NCBI RefSeq assembly: GCF_006874585.1
Contig: NZ_CP029761.1
Coordinates: 3,111,001-3,175,000 of the forward strand
Reading direction: 5' to 3'
DNA length: 64,000 nt
Origin: Sphingomonas sp. IC081
GTDB taxonomy: Bacteria; Pseudomonadota; Alphaproteobacteria; Sphingomonadales; Sphingomonadaceae
The position numbers were made by a program, and so were the translations under genes. Position 1 is the stretch's first letter. The number at the start of each line of letters is the position of its first letter. Below are positions 45,474-52,806 of the stretch, piece by piece. The notes below the pieces were generated by a model. That model searched no databases and was not told the origin of the DNA. It was given only the letters and a program-made list of their open reading frames with translations.

Positions 45474-47904
45474 TCGTCAGCTTCTGGATCAGCGCGACGA
45501 CCTCGTTCGAGACCTCGTGCTGCGTCTTGGCCGATCCGGCGATCGCCTCGATGGCATCGGCGGTCTGGTGCACCGAGTTCTCGATATCCTCGAAGGCATC
45601 CTTGGCTTCCTTCGAGCGCTCGGTGCCCTGGACGATGCAGCTCAGCGAATCCTCGATCAGCCGGCTGATGTCGCGCGCCGCCGTGCTGGAGCGCTCGGCC
45701 AGGCGGCGGACCTCGCCGGCCACCACCGAGAAGCCGACGCCGTGCTCGCCCGCCCGCGCGGCCTCGATCTCGGCATTGAAGGCCAGCAGGTTGGTCTGCC
45801 CGGCGATCTCGCTGATCACCTTGACGATCTCGGCGATGCCCGAGGCCGATTTCTGGATCAGCTCGATGGTCTCGATCGCCCGGCCCAGCGCGGTATTGCC
45901 CGCCGTGGCATCCAGCCGCGTCTTGCCCGCAAGGCCATGGGCCAGCTCGGTGGAACTGTTGATCGCGCAGATCGACCCGGTCAGCCGCCCGACCAGCCCG
46001 TCGAGATCCTTGGCCCGCTCGGAAATCTGCCGGTGCAGCATGACCTCGTCGGTCACGTCGTGGGCGTACTTGATGATCCGCTCCGGCTCGCCGCGCAGGT
46101 TCAGCACCGGATTGTAGGTGGCCTGGATGAAGATGTCCCGGTCGTACTTGCCGACGCGGTGGAAGGTCCCCGAATGCGGCTCGCCCTTGTTGAGGATCAG
46201 CCAGAAATCGCGGTAGTCCTGACTGCGGATATAGTCCGGGGCGCAGAACATCGAATGGTGCTGGCCCTTGATCTCGCGCAGGCTGTAGCCGGTGATGCGC
46301 AGGAAGTTGTCGTTGGCGGTGATGACCTTGCCGTCGAGATCGAACTCGATCACCGCCTGCGACTTGCTGATCGCCTCGATGCGCGAGCGGAAGTCGTTGG
46401 CAAGGCACTGCTGGTCGGTCACGTCGAGCGCGTACTTGATGACCTTGATCGGCTTGCCGTTGAGATCGAATACCGGATTGTAGCTGGCGCTGATCCAGAC
46501 ATCCTGCCCCCGGCTGTTGATGCGCCGGTATTCGCCGGTATCGCATTCGCCGCGCGCCAGCTTCTCCCAGAACGCGGCATAGGCCTCGCTCTGGACATGG
46601 GCGGGGTCGCAGAAGATACGGTGATGACGCCCGCGCACCTGATCCAGCGAATAGCCCATGAGCGCCAGGAAGTTGGCATTGGCGTCGAGGACGTTGCCCT
46701 TGAGGTCGAACTCCACCACCGCCTGCGCCCGGTCGATCGCGCGGGTGCGCCCTTCCAGCTCGATCGTGCGCTGGTTCTGCTCGGTGACGTCGGCGGCGAA
46801 CTTGACGACCTTGATCGGCCGCCCGTCGAGCCCGAAGATCGGGTTGTAGGTGGCGGTGATCCACAGTTCGCGCCCGCCATTGGCCAGCCGCTTGAACTGG
46901 CCGCTGACAAACTCCCCGGCCCGCAGCTGGCGCCACAGGCTCTGGTACTCGTCGGTCTTGGCATAGGCCTCGTCGCAGAACATGCGGTGATGCTGGCCGA
47001 CGATGGCGGCGCTTTCGTATCCGAAGATCCGCAGGAAATTGTCGTTGGCCTTGAGCACCGTGCCCGTGAGATCGAACTCGATGACGGCCTGTGCCCGGTC
47101 GATCGCGGCGGCATGGCCGCGCGCTTCCTGCGCCGCCATGCGCCGTTCGGTGACGTCGAGCGCGAGCTTGAGGACCTTGACCGGATTGCCGTCCTGGTCG
47201 AGCACCGGATTGTAGCTGGCCTCGACCCAGACCTCCGAGCCGTCCTTGCGCCGCCGCCGGTATTCGCCCTGGTCCAGCTCGCCGCGCCCCAGCCGCTCCC
47301 AGAACTGGCGATAGGCCGGGCTTGCGACGTAGTCGTCGTCGCAGAACAGGCGATGGTGCTGGCCGACCAGATCCTCGGCCTGATATTGCATCAGGGCGAG
47401 GAAGTTCTCGTTGGCGGTCAGGATATTGCCCGCAAGGTCGAATTCGATGGTGGCGAAGCCGCGCCGCAGCGCCCGGCCGATCGAATCGGCGGCAGCCTTC
47501 TCGAACTCGCGCGCGGTCACGTCCTTGGCATAGACCAGCACCGAGAGCACATCGCCGCGCTCGTCGCGGGTCGGCACGTACGTCTCCTCGAGCGAGACGC
47601 GGGTCCCATCACGGTGGGCAAAGGCGCGCAGAAACGTGGTTTCATCGGCGGCCAGCACCGCGCTCCAGACCGCCTCGGGCGCCGCCTCGCCGTGATCGTG
47701 GAGGGCCGAAAACGGCTGGCCGACCAGCTCCGCCTCATCCTTGCGGACATAATCGCAGAAGCGCGGATTGGCATGGAGCAGCACGCCGTCCGGCGAGAAC
47801 TGGCAGATCGCGAAAGCATGGTTGATCGCATCGAAGCGATGTTCGAGCAGCGCGGTGTTGGCGGCGACCCGGGACAAGTCGCGATCGAAGGAATGGTCGG
47901 CCAT
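45454..47904 (-). CDS. soluble methyl-accepting protein with five PAS domains
   Basis: Encodes 816 residues without membrane helices. One divergent PAS (about 20-125) is followed by four tandem PAS-PAC units of about 122 residues, each with AxVEFDLxGxVL-like starts, G(Q/R)HHR(I/L/M)FC and SYNPVxxxxGxPIKV-type ends. The C-terminal signalling region has [20 protein letters not shown]. The HH and FC pair in each unit may bind a cofactor such as flavin, which would make it a redox or light sensor; this is inference. First gene of the operon. Confidence 0.92.
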   Translation of the reverse strand: MADHSFDRDLSRVAANTALLEHRFDAINHAFAICQFSPDGVLLHANPRFCDYVRKDEAELVGQPFSALHDHGEAAPEAVWSAVLAADETTFLRAFAHRDGTRVSLEETYVPTRDERGDVLSVLVYAKDVTAREFEKAAADSIGRALRRGFATIEFDLAGNILTANENFLALMQYQAEDLVGQHHRLFCDDDYVASPAYRQFWERLGRGELDQGEYRRRRKDGSEVWVEASYNPVLDQDGNPVKVLKLALDVTERRMAAQEARGHAAAIDRAQAVIEFDLTGTVLKANDNFLRIFGYESAAIVGQHHRMFCDEAYAKTDEYQSLWRQLRAGEFVSGQFKRLANGGRELWITATYNPIFGLDGRPIKVVKFAADVTEQNQRTIELEGRTRAIDRAQAVVEFDLKGNVLDANANFLALMGYSLDQVRGRHHRIFCDPAHVQSEAYAAFWEKLARGECDTGEYRRINSRGQDVWISASYNPVFDLNGKPIKVIKYALDVTDQQCLANDFRSRIEAISKSQAVIEFDLDGKVITANDNFLRITGYSLREIKGQHHSMFCAPDYIRSQDYRDFWLILNKGEPHSGTFHRVGKYDRDIFIQATYNPVLNLRGEPERIIKYAHDVTDEVMLHRQISERAKDLDGLVGRLTGSICAINSSTELAHGLAGKTRLDATAGNTALGRAIETIELIQKSASGIAEIVKVISEIAGQTNLLAFNAEIEAARAGEHGVGFSVVAGEVRRLAERSSTAARDISRLIEDSLSCIVQGTERSKEAKDAFEDIENSVHQTADAIEAIAGSAKTQHEVSNEVVALIQKLTNAASPQ

Positions 47905-47996
47905 GGAGTGCTTTCGCCAGCAGGAAACCTGCGCTGGCCATAAGCGCAAGATCCCCAAGGCACTCACAATCGCCATCCTGGGGAGAATACCTGAGC

Positions 47997-48025
47997 GGCC
48001 CCGTCCGCCGGGGACGGACGGGGCC
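47997..48025 (-). terminator. strong hairpin after the arylsulfatase gene
   Basis: GGCCCCGTCCG (minus strand, 48025-48015) pairs perfectly with CGGACGGGGCC (48007-47997) over seven bases. There is no T run, but its position 20 bases after the stop suggests transcript end or 3' protection. Confidence 0.6.
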
Positions 48026-48047
48026 GGATGCGTCAGGACCGGATGCC

Positions 48048-49781
48048 TCAGGGCCGGTAGGGTGCCTGGTCCGGCAGGATCACGTTGTTGGCCCTGGCAT
48101 AGGCATCCCAGTCCGCGGCCAGTTCGTCCCGCTTTTGGGGATACCGGTCCGAAAGATCGCGCGTCTCGCCGGGATCATGGGCAATGTCGAACAGCCGCCA
48201 CTGGCCATCGCCGATGTCGGTCACCTTCCAGTCCCCCTTGCGCAAGGACCGGCTGCCGAACAGTTCGGTGCCGAGCGGCTCGTCGGCGCCGTGGACGGAC
48301 CTGGCCCTGCCCTGCAACCAGGCCTTCGCGCTCCTGCCGGTGATCGGCAGCACCCTGCGGCCCTCGAAGCGCGTTCCGGCGGCGGGAATGCCCGCGTAGT
48401 CGAGCAGGGTCGGGGCGATATCGGCGACACCGACATAGGCGCCCTCGATGCGGCCGGGATGGGCCAGCCCCTTCCAGTTGACAAAAGCCACCGTGCGGGT
48501 GCCGCCTTCCGAGGCATAGGCCTTGGTCAGCCACGAGGGCGCGGTGCCCGCCTGCGCCCATTCGGGGCCGTACGTGGCATAACTGGTGCCCTTGCCGAGA
48601 TTGCCCAGGCTGTTGTCGGCACCGGAGGTATAGCGGGCCAGCATCTTCGCGCCGGTGGTCCTGGCGTCGAGCGCCTCGGCGCCGTTGTCGGCCAGGAACA
48701 CGATCACCGTGTTGTCGAGCTCGCCGCTTTCCCTGAGCGCCGCGATCACCCGGCCGACATTGGCATCCATGCGCGCGACCATCGCCGCATAGATCTCCAT
48801 GGTGCGCGCCGCCTCGCGCTTGTCGGCGACCGAGAGGCTGTCCCAGCCGCCACGCGGCGCGCGCGGGCTGTGGGCGAGCGTGCCCTTGGGCAAGAGGCCG
48901 AGCGCTTCCTGCCGGGCCAGGCGCGCGGCGCGGATCGCCTCGAACCCGGCGTCGTAGCGACCGCGCTGGCGGGCGATATCCTCGTCCGGCGCCTGCATCG
49001 GCCAGTGCGGTGCGGTGAACGTCAGCAGCGCGAAGAACGGCTTGTCCGGGGTGTCCCGGCGGCTGCGCTGCAACTCGTCGATCAGGTTGCCGGCAAAGCT
49101 GTCCGAGGAATAGAAACCCGGCTCCAGCGCGGCCAGCACTTTGCCGTCGCGGGTATAGACCGAACCCCTGGCGGGATCGCTGGCCTGGTCGAGGCCGAAA
49201 TGATTCGAGGCCCCCTGCAGCAGCGCATAACTGTACTGGAAGCCGCGCGCATGGGGGTCCTGCTCGGGCTTCAACCCGAGGTGCCACTTGCCGGAAATCA
49301 GCGTTCGGTAGCCGCCTGCGGCGAGACGCTCGGCCAGCGTGGCGACTTCGGGGCGCAAGTAGCCCTCGTAGCCTGCGTGGTCCTTCTGGTTGGGCGCGGT
49401 CAGTTCGGCCATGTTGCCAAGGCCGGCAAGATGGTTGTCGGTGCCCGAGAGCAGCATCGCGCGGGTCGGCGAGCAGGTCGGCGCGGTGTGGAAACCGGTG
49501 AGCCGCAGACCGCCGAGCGCCAGCCGGTCCAGATTGGGCGTGGCGATCTCGCCGCCGAAGGCACCGAGGTCCGACCAGCCGAGATCGTCCGCCACGATCA
49601 CCAGGAAGTTGGGACGCGCCGCTGCCGGTACTGCTGCCGGTACCGCTGCCGGTACCGCTGCCGAAAGCGGGGGCGAAAGCGGGGCCGTTTGCGCGGCGGC
49701 GGGCATGGCCGCCCCGGCCAGCAGTGGTGCCGCCAGCGCGCTCGCCCCGAGGAAGCGGCGGGAAAGACGTCGAGAAAGCAT
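48048..49781 (-). CDS. periplasmic arylsulfatase (formylglycine sulfatase)
   Basis: Encodes 577 residues. A Tat signal (SRRFLGASALAAPLLAGAAM) is followed by a low-complexity AAVPAAVPAAV linker. Sulfatase motifs: VADDLGWSDLG with metal-binding Asp64-Asp65, and CSPTRAMLL with Cys103 as the residue converted to formylglycine; the C-x-P-x-R signature is complete. SGKWHLG and VIFLADNGAEA follow. Last gene of the transporter-dioxygenase-sulfatase operon. No sulfatase-modifying enzyme is in the window. Confidence 0.94.
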   Translation of the reverse strand: MLSRRLSRRFLGASALAAPLLAGAAMPAAAQTAPLSPPLSAAVPAAVPAAVPAAARPNFLVIVADDLGWSDLGAFGGEIATPNLDRLALGGLRLTGFHTAPTCSPTRAMLLSGTDNHLAGLGNMAELTAPNQKDHAGYEGYLRPEVATLAERLAAGGYRTLISGKWHLGLKPEQDPHARGFQYSYALLQGASNHFGLDQASDPARGSVYTRDGKVLAALEPGFYSSDSFAGNLIDELQRSRRDTPDKPFFALLTFTAPHWPMQAPDEDIARQRGRYDAGFEAIRAARLARQEALGLLPKGTLAHSPRAPRGGWDSLSVADKREAARTMEIYAAMVARMDANVGRVIAALRESGELDNTVIVFLADNGAEALDARTTGAKMLARYTSGADNSLGNLGKGTSYATYGPEWAQAGTAPSWLTKAYASEGGTRTVAFVNWKGLAHPGRIEGAYVGVADIAPTLLDYAGIPAAGTRFEGRRVLPITGRSAKAWLQGRARSVHGADEPLGTELFGSRSLRKGDWKVTDIGDGQWRLFDIAHDPGETRDLSDRYPQKRDELAADWDAYARANNVILPDQAPYRP

Positions 49782-49869
49782 CGGGATTTCCTTGGGGAAT
49801 TCGAAAAAGCCCGCGCCGCACGGAAAGTGCGGCGCGGGAAGTGGACGGCCTCAGCAGAGATCGGGTCGA

Positions 49870-50823
49870 TCAGGCCGGTTCGTAGACAGTTGCCTTCTCC
49901 TTGCGGGTGGTGCGGCTGCGGCGGCCGTCGATGGCCACCGGCACTTCACCGGCGATGGTGGCGCGGCGCAGGGTGCGGCGCTGGAGGCCGAAGTCGGCGA
50001 CGGCGCGGTGCTGGGTCGCCTGGTTGTCCCAGAACGCCACGTCTCCCGGCTGCCAGCGCCATCGCACGACGTTCTCGGGCCGGGTGATGTGCTCCTGCAG
50101 GATCGCGAAGATCCGCGCCGAATCCGCCTGATTGAGCCCGACGATCCGCTTCACGAAGTGGCCCAGCAGCAGGCTGCGCTGCCCCGAGACCGGGTGGACA
50201 CGCACCAGCGGATGCTCGGTCTCGTAGACGGTCGAGGCAAAGACGCTCTTGTGCTCCTTCACGCGCTCTTCGATGCCTTTGCCGGCCTTGGGCGTATTGG
50301 CGAGGATCTGGGCATAGTCGTAGTCGTTCGAGTGGACCGCCCAGAGGCCGTTGACCAGCTGGCGCAGGCTTTCCGGCAGGCCTTCGTAGGCGGTCTCGCC
50401 ATTGGCCCAGACGGTATCGCCGCCCGCTTCGGGAATGGTGATCGCGCGCAGGATCGATCCGGCCGGATAGGCATCGGTGAAAGTCACGTCGGTATGCCAG
50501 CTGGAGGCGGCGTAGCCTTCCTTGCTGTCGAGTTCGAGCAGGTAGCGCGAGCCTTGCGCCACCGGCACCGTCGGATGGGCGACCGGCGCGCCGAACAGCG
50601 AGGCAAAGGCTTCGTGGCGCTCGTCGTCCAGCTCGTGCTGGCCGCGGAAGAACACCACCTTGTGGCGGACCAGCGCGTCCTTGATCTGTTGCACGGTCTC
50701 GCCGTCAAGATCGCCCGAGAGCGTCAGGCCCCGGATTTCGGCGCCGATGGTGCCGGTGATCGGCACGATGTCGAGCGGGGAATGGGGGTCCCTGGCATTG
50801 GCGTAAGTGGCAATCGAAGTCAT
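49870..50823 (-). CDS. TauD/TfdA dioxygenase, alkylsulfatase AtsK type
   Basis: Encodes 317 residues. The 2-His-1-carboxylate iron site is His110, Asp112 (SSWHTDVTF) and His272 (ATQHRAVADFG); the 2-oxoglutarate arginine is in RRTLRRATI near 283-286. TauD and AtsK use Fe(II) and 2-oxoglutarate to oxidise sulfonates or alkyl sulfates and release sulfite or sulfate. The cluster with a sulfatase and TonB receptor favours an AtsK-type role. GGAG precedes ATG 50823. Confidence 0.92.
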   Translation of the reverse strand: MTSIATYANARDPHSPLDIVPITGTIGAEIRGLTLSGDLDGETVQQIKDALVRHKVVFFRGQHELDDERHEAFASLFGAPVAHPTVPVAQGSRYLLELDSKEGYAASSWHTDVTFTDAYPAGSILRAITIPEAGGDTVWANGETAYEGLPESLRQLVNGLWAVHSNDYDYAQILANTPKAGKGIEERVKEHKSVFASTVYETEHPLVRVHPVSGQRSLLLGHFVKRIVGLNQADSARIFAILQEHITRPENVVRWRWQPGDVAFWDNQATQHRAVADFGLQRRTLRRATIAGEVPVAIDGRRSRTTRKEKATVYEPA

Positions 50824-50869
50824 GGCATTTACTCCTTCGTCGTGGATTCCGGGGCCGGAATTCCGGCAA

Positions 50870-52270
50870 TCATTCGGCCGGGACCAGCGCGGCGGCGTGG
50901 ACCTCGTCGCCGTTCTCGATCTGGCGGCGGATGCGGGCATGGCGCGCGGCATCGAGCGGGAAGCGCCAGACCAGCGAGGCGGCCACGGTATGGGCCAGCG
51001 CCGGGCCGAGCGCGAAGACCAGCAGCAGCGCATTCAGGGCTGCGGGCGGGTTGCTCGCGGCCTTGGGATCGAAGCCGAAGGCCGCCACCAGCGGCAGCGC
51101 GATGCCCAGCGCCAGCGCCCCGCCCAGCTTCATCGAGACACTGAACACCGAGTAGTAGAGGCCGACACGGTCCTCGCCGGTTTCGGCGCGGTGAAGGTCG
51201 GCGATGTCCGCCACCATCGAGCGCAGCATCAGGTTGCCCGAGCCTTGCGACAGGCCCTGCAGCGCGGCGAGCAGCAGCATCAGGCCGAAGCGGTCGGGGG
51301 TGAGCAGCACCAGGCCGAAGTTGATCGCCGCCTGCACCAGTTCCGCCGCCACCGCCGCACGGCTCTTGCCGAGGGTGAGGCCGATGCGCTGCCAGATCGG
51401 TCCGGCCAGCACGCCGAAGGCATATTGGAACAGGAAGATGCCGGCCGCCCATTCCGGGCGCTGGAAATAGAAGGTGACGATGAACAGCATCAGCGAAGTG
51501 CGGATGCCCTGCCCGGTCAGCACCGCGGCATCGGCGGCCAGCACCCGCAGCAGCAGGCGGTTGCCGAAGACCGCCCCCAGCGTGCGCTTGAGGTGGAACG
51601 GCTCGCCATTGTCGGGCGCGGTGCGATCGGGCAGCGCGGTGAGCGTGAGCAGCAGGCCGGGAATGCCGGTCAGCACCACCAGCACGCCGAACAGGGTCAG
51701 GCGCAGCGGACCGTCGCTGGGGCGCAGCTGGTCGGCCAGTGCGGGCAGCAGCAGGGTCAGCACCAGCGCGCTGGCCGAAAGCAGGGTGAACTGCGAGGCG
51801 ATGCGGGTGCGCTCGTTGTAGTTGCCGCTGATCTCGCCCGACCAGGCCAGCAGCGCGGTCTGCGCGGCCGAGGCGCCGCAGTAATAGAGCAGCACGCCCA
51901 CCGCGACCCAGCCGAGCCCGACGCCCGCCGGCGGGAAGAACAGCATGCTGGCGCCGATCAGGAACAGCACCCCGCCCCCCGCGATCCATGGGCGGCGGCG
52001 GCCGAAACGGCTGCCGGTGCGGTCGCTCAGCGTGCCGATCACCGGGTCGAGCAGCGAATTGACGACTTGCCCGATCAGGTAGACGAGCCCGAGACCGGCC
52101 AGCGGGATGCCGTAGTCGCGGGCAAGGATCGCGGGCACGAAGGCAATGACCGGCTGGGCGGCGGCATAGATCGGGATCGACAGCGCGGTGAAGCGCAGCA
52201 GGCGCAGCGTTTCGATCCCGGCAGGCGGTTCGGCCCGCTCGCGGCGCTGGGCGAAGGCGCGGTAATGCAT
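50870..52270 (-). CDS. MFS transporter of the GPH/MelB type
   Basis: Encodes 466 residues with about 12 helices. The GPH-family loop DRTGSRFGRRRPWI is at about 83-96, with LLDPVIGTLSD before it. These carriers move sugars, glycosides or similar solutes with a cation. In this operon the likely substrate is a sulfate ester or its product. First large gene after the SAM-II-like element; stop lies 46 bases before the dioxygenase start. Confidence 0.9.
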   Translation of the reverse strand: MHYRAFAQRRERAEPPAGIETLRLLRFTALSIPIYAAAQPVIAFVPAILARDYGIPLAGLGLVYLIGQVVNSLLDPVIGTLSDRTGSRFGRRRPWIAGGGVLFLIGASMLFFPPAGVGLGWVAVGVLLYYCGASAAQTALLAWSGEISGNYNERTRIASQFTLLSASALVLTLLLPALADQLRPSDGPLRLTLFGVLVVLTGIPGLLLTLTALPDRTAPDNGEPFHLKRTLGAVFGNRLLLRVLAADAAVLTGQGIRTSLMLFIVTFYFQRPEWAAGIFLFQYAFGVLAGPIWQRIGLTLGKSRAAVAAELVQAAINFGLVLLTPDRFGLMLLLAALQGLSQGSGNLMLRSMVADIADLHRAETGEDRVGLYYSVFSVSMKLGGALALGIALPLVAAFGFDPKAASNPPAALNALLLVFALGPALAHTVAASLVWRFPLDAARHARIRRQIENGDEVHAAALVPAE

Positions 52271-52495
52271 GCTTGGGGTCCTTCCAGGGGGGCCTTCCGG
52301 GGCTCGAAAGCGCGGAACAGGGCAGCGGAAAAGCCGGCGGAAAAGCGGGCGGAAAAGCGGACGTCAGCCATCGTCCACCGCAGCGGCGCGGTGACGGCCG
52401 GCCGCCGGCACGGAGGTCCGGGCGGGGAAGTCCGGGCAGGGAGGTCCGGGCGCGATGGCCACGAGGGCCGGTGCCGGACGATACCGGCGGACCGG
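52271..52495. other. GC-rich leader interval with short tandem repeats
   Basis: Between the possible leader peptide and the MFS gene are three copies of a GGAGGTCCGGGC-type 16-base unit (52411-52453) and three GCGGAAAA units (about 52325-52362). No supported gene; a frame MADVRFSARFSAGFSA from 52371 exists but overlaps the MFS gene and looks repeat-driven. Confidence 0.4.
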
Positions 52496-52531
52496 TCAGG
52501 TGCCGGTCGGAATGGTCTGGATCATGTGCAT
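52496..52531 (-). CDS. possible 11-residue leader peptide
   Basis: GAGGTG lies six bases before ATG 52531, and the frame MHMIQTIPTGT ends at TGA 52498-52496. It sits 63 bases after the SAM-II-like element and 226 bases before the MFS gene. The strong ribosome binding site makes translation likely. It may be a leader peptide of the operon; it could also be a chance ORF. Confidence 0.45.
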   Translation of the reverse strand: MHMIQTIPTGT

Positions 52532-52593
52532 CGTTTCACCTCATCACCAAGAGAGGGGAACACGAGACTTGGCGTTGTCGCCCGAGCATCGCG

Positions 52594-52650
52594 CGCTTTA
52601 GCGGTTGGTAACGCGGAGCAAGCTGCTTCCCGATCAAATGCCGCGGACCC
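52594..52650 (-). promoter_or_regulatory. SAM-II-like riboswitch
   Basis: On the minus strand the helix CGCGG/CCGCG (52645-52641 with the CCGCG near 52616-52612) encloses CATTTGATCGGG and GCTTGC, followed by CGTTA and then CCGCTAAAGC (52604-52595). Order and spacing match the SAM-II (metA-type) consensus: P1, ATTTG, CTTGC, P1', GTTA, GCTAAAGC. A -35-like TTGACC (52736-52731) with a 17-base spacer to a weak TAGGTA (52713-52708) fits a promoter just upstream. It would lower expression of the sulfur-ester operon when SAM is plentiful. Confidence 0.78.
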
Positions 52651-52806
52651 GGTTGGCAGGATCATGCGCGGTCGGCCAGGTCATCCCGAGCCGCGCCCTG
52701 CCTTGTCTACCTATTAAGTTGAGAAACGAAGGTCAAGCGCAAGCTTTTCTGTTGCGGCCGATGGACAAACTTGCACGCCGCATGCGTTCCGGCTGCGTCT
52801 GCGCCC

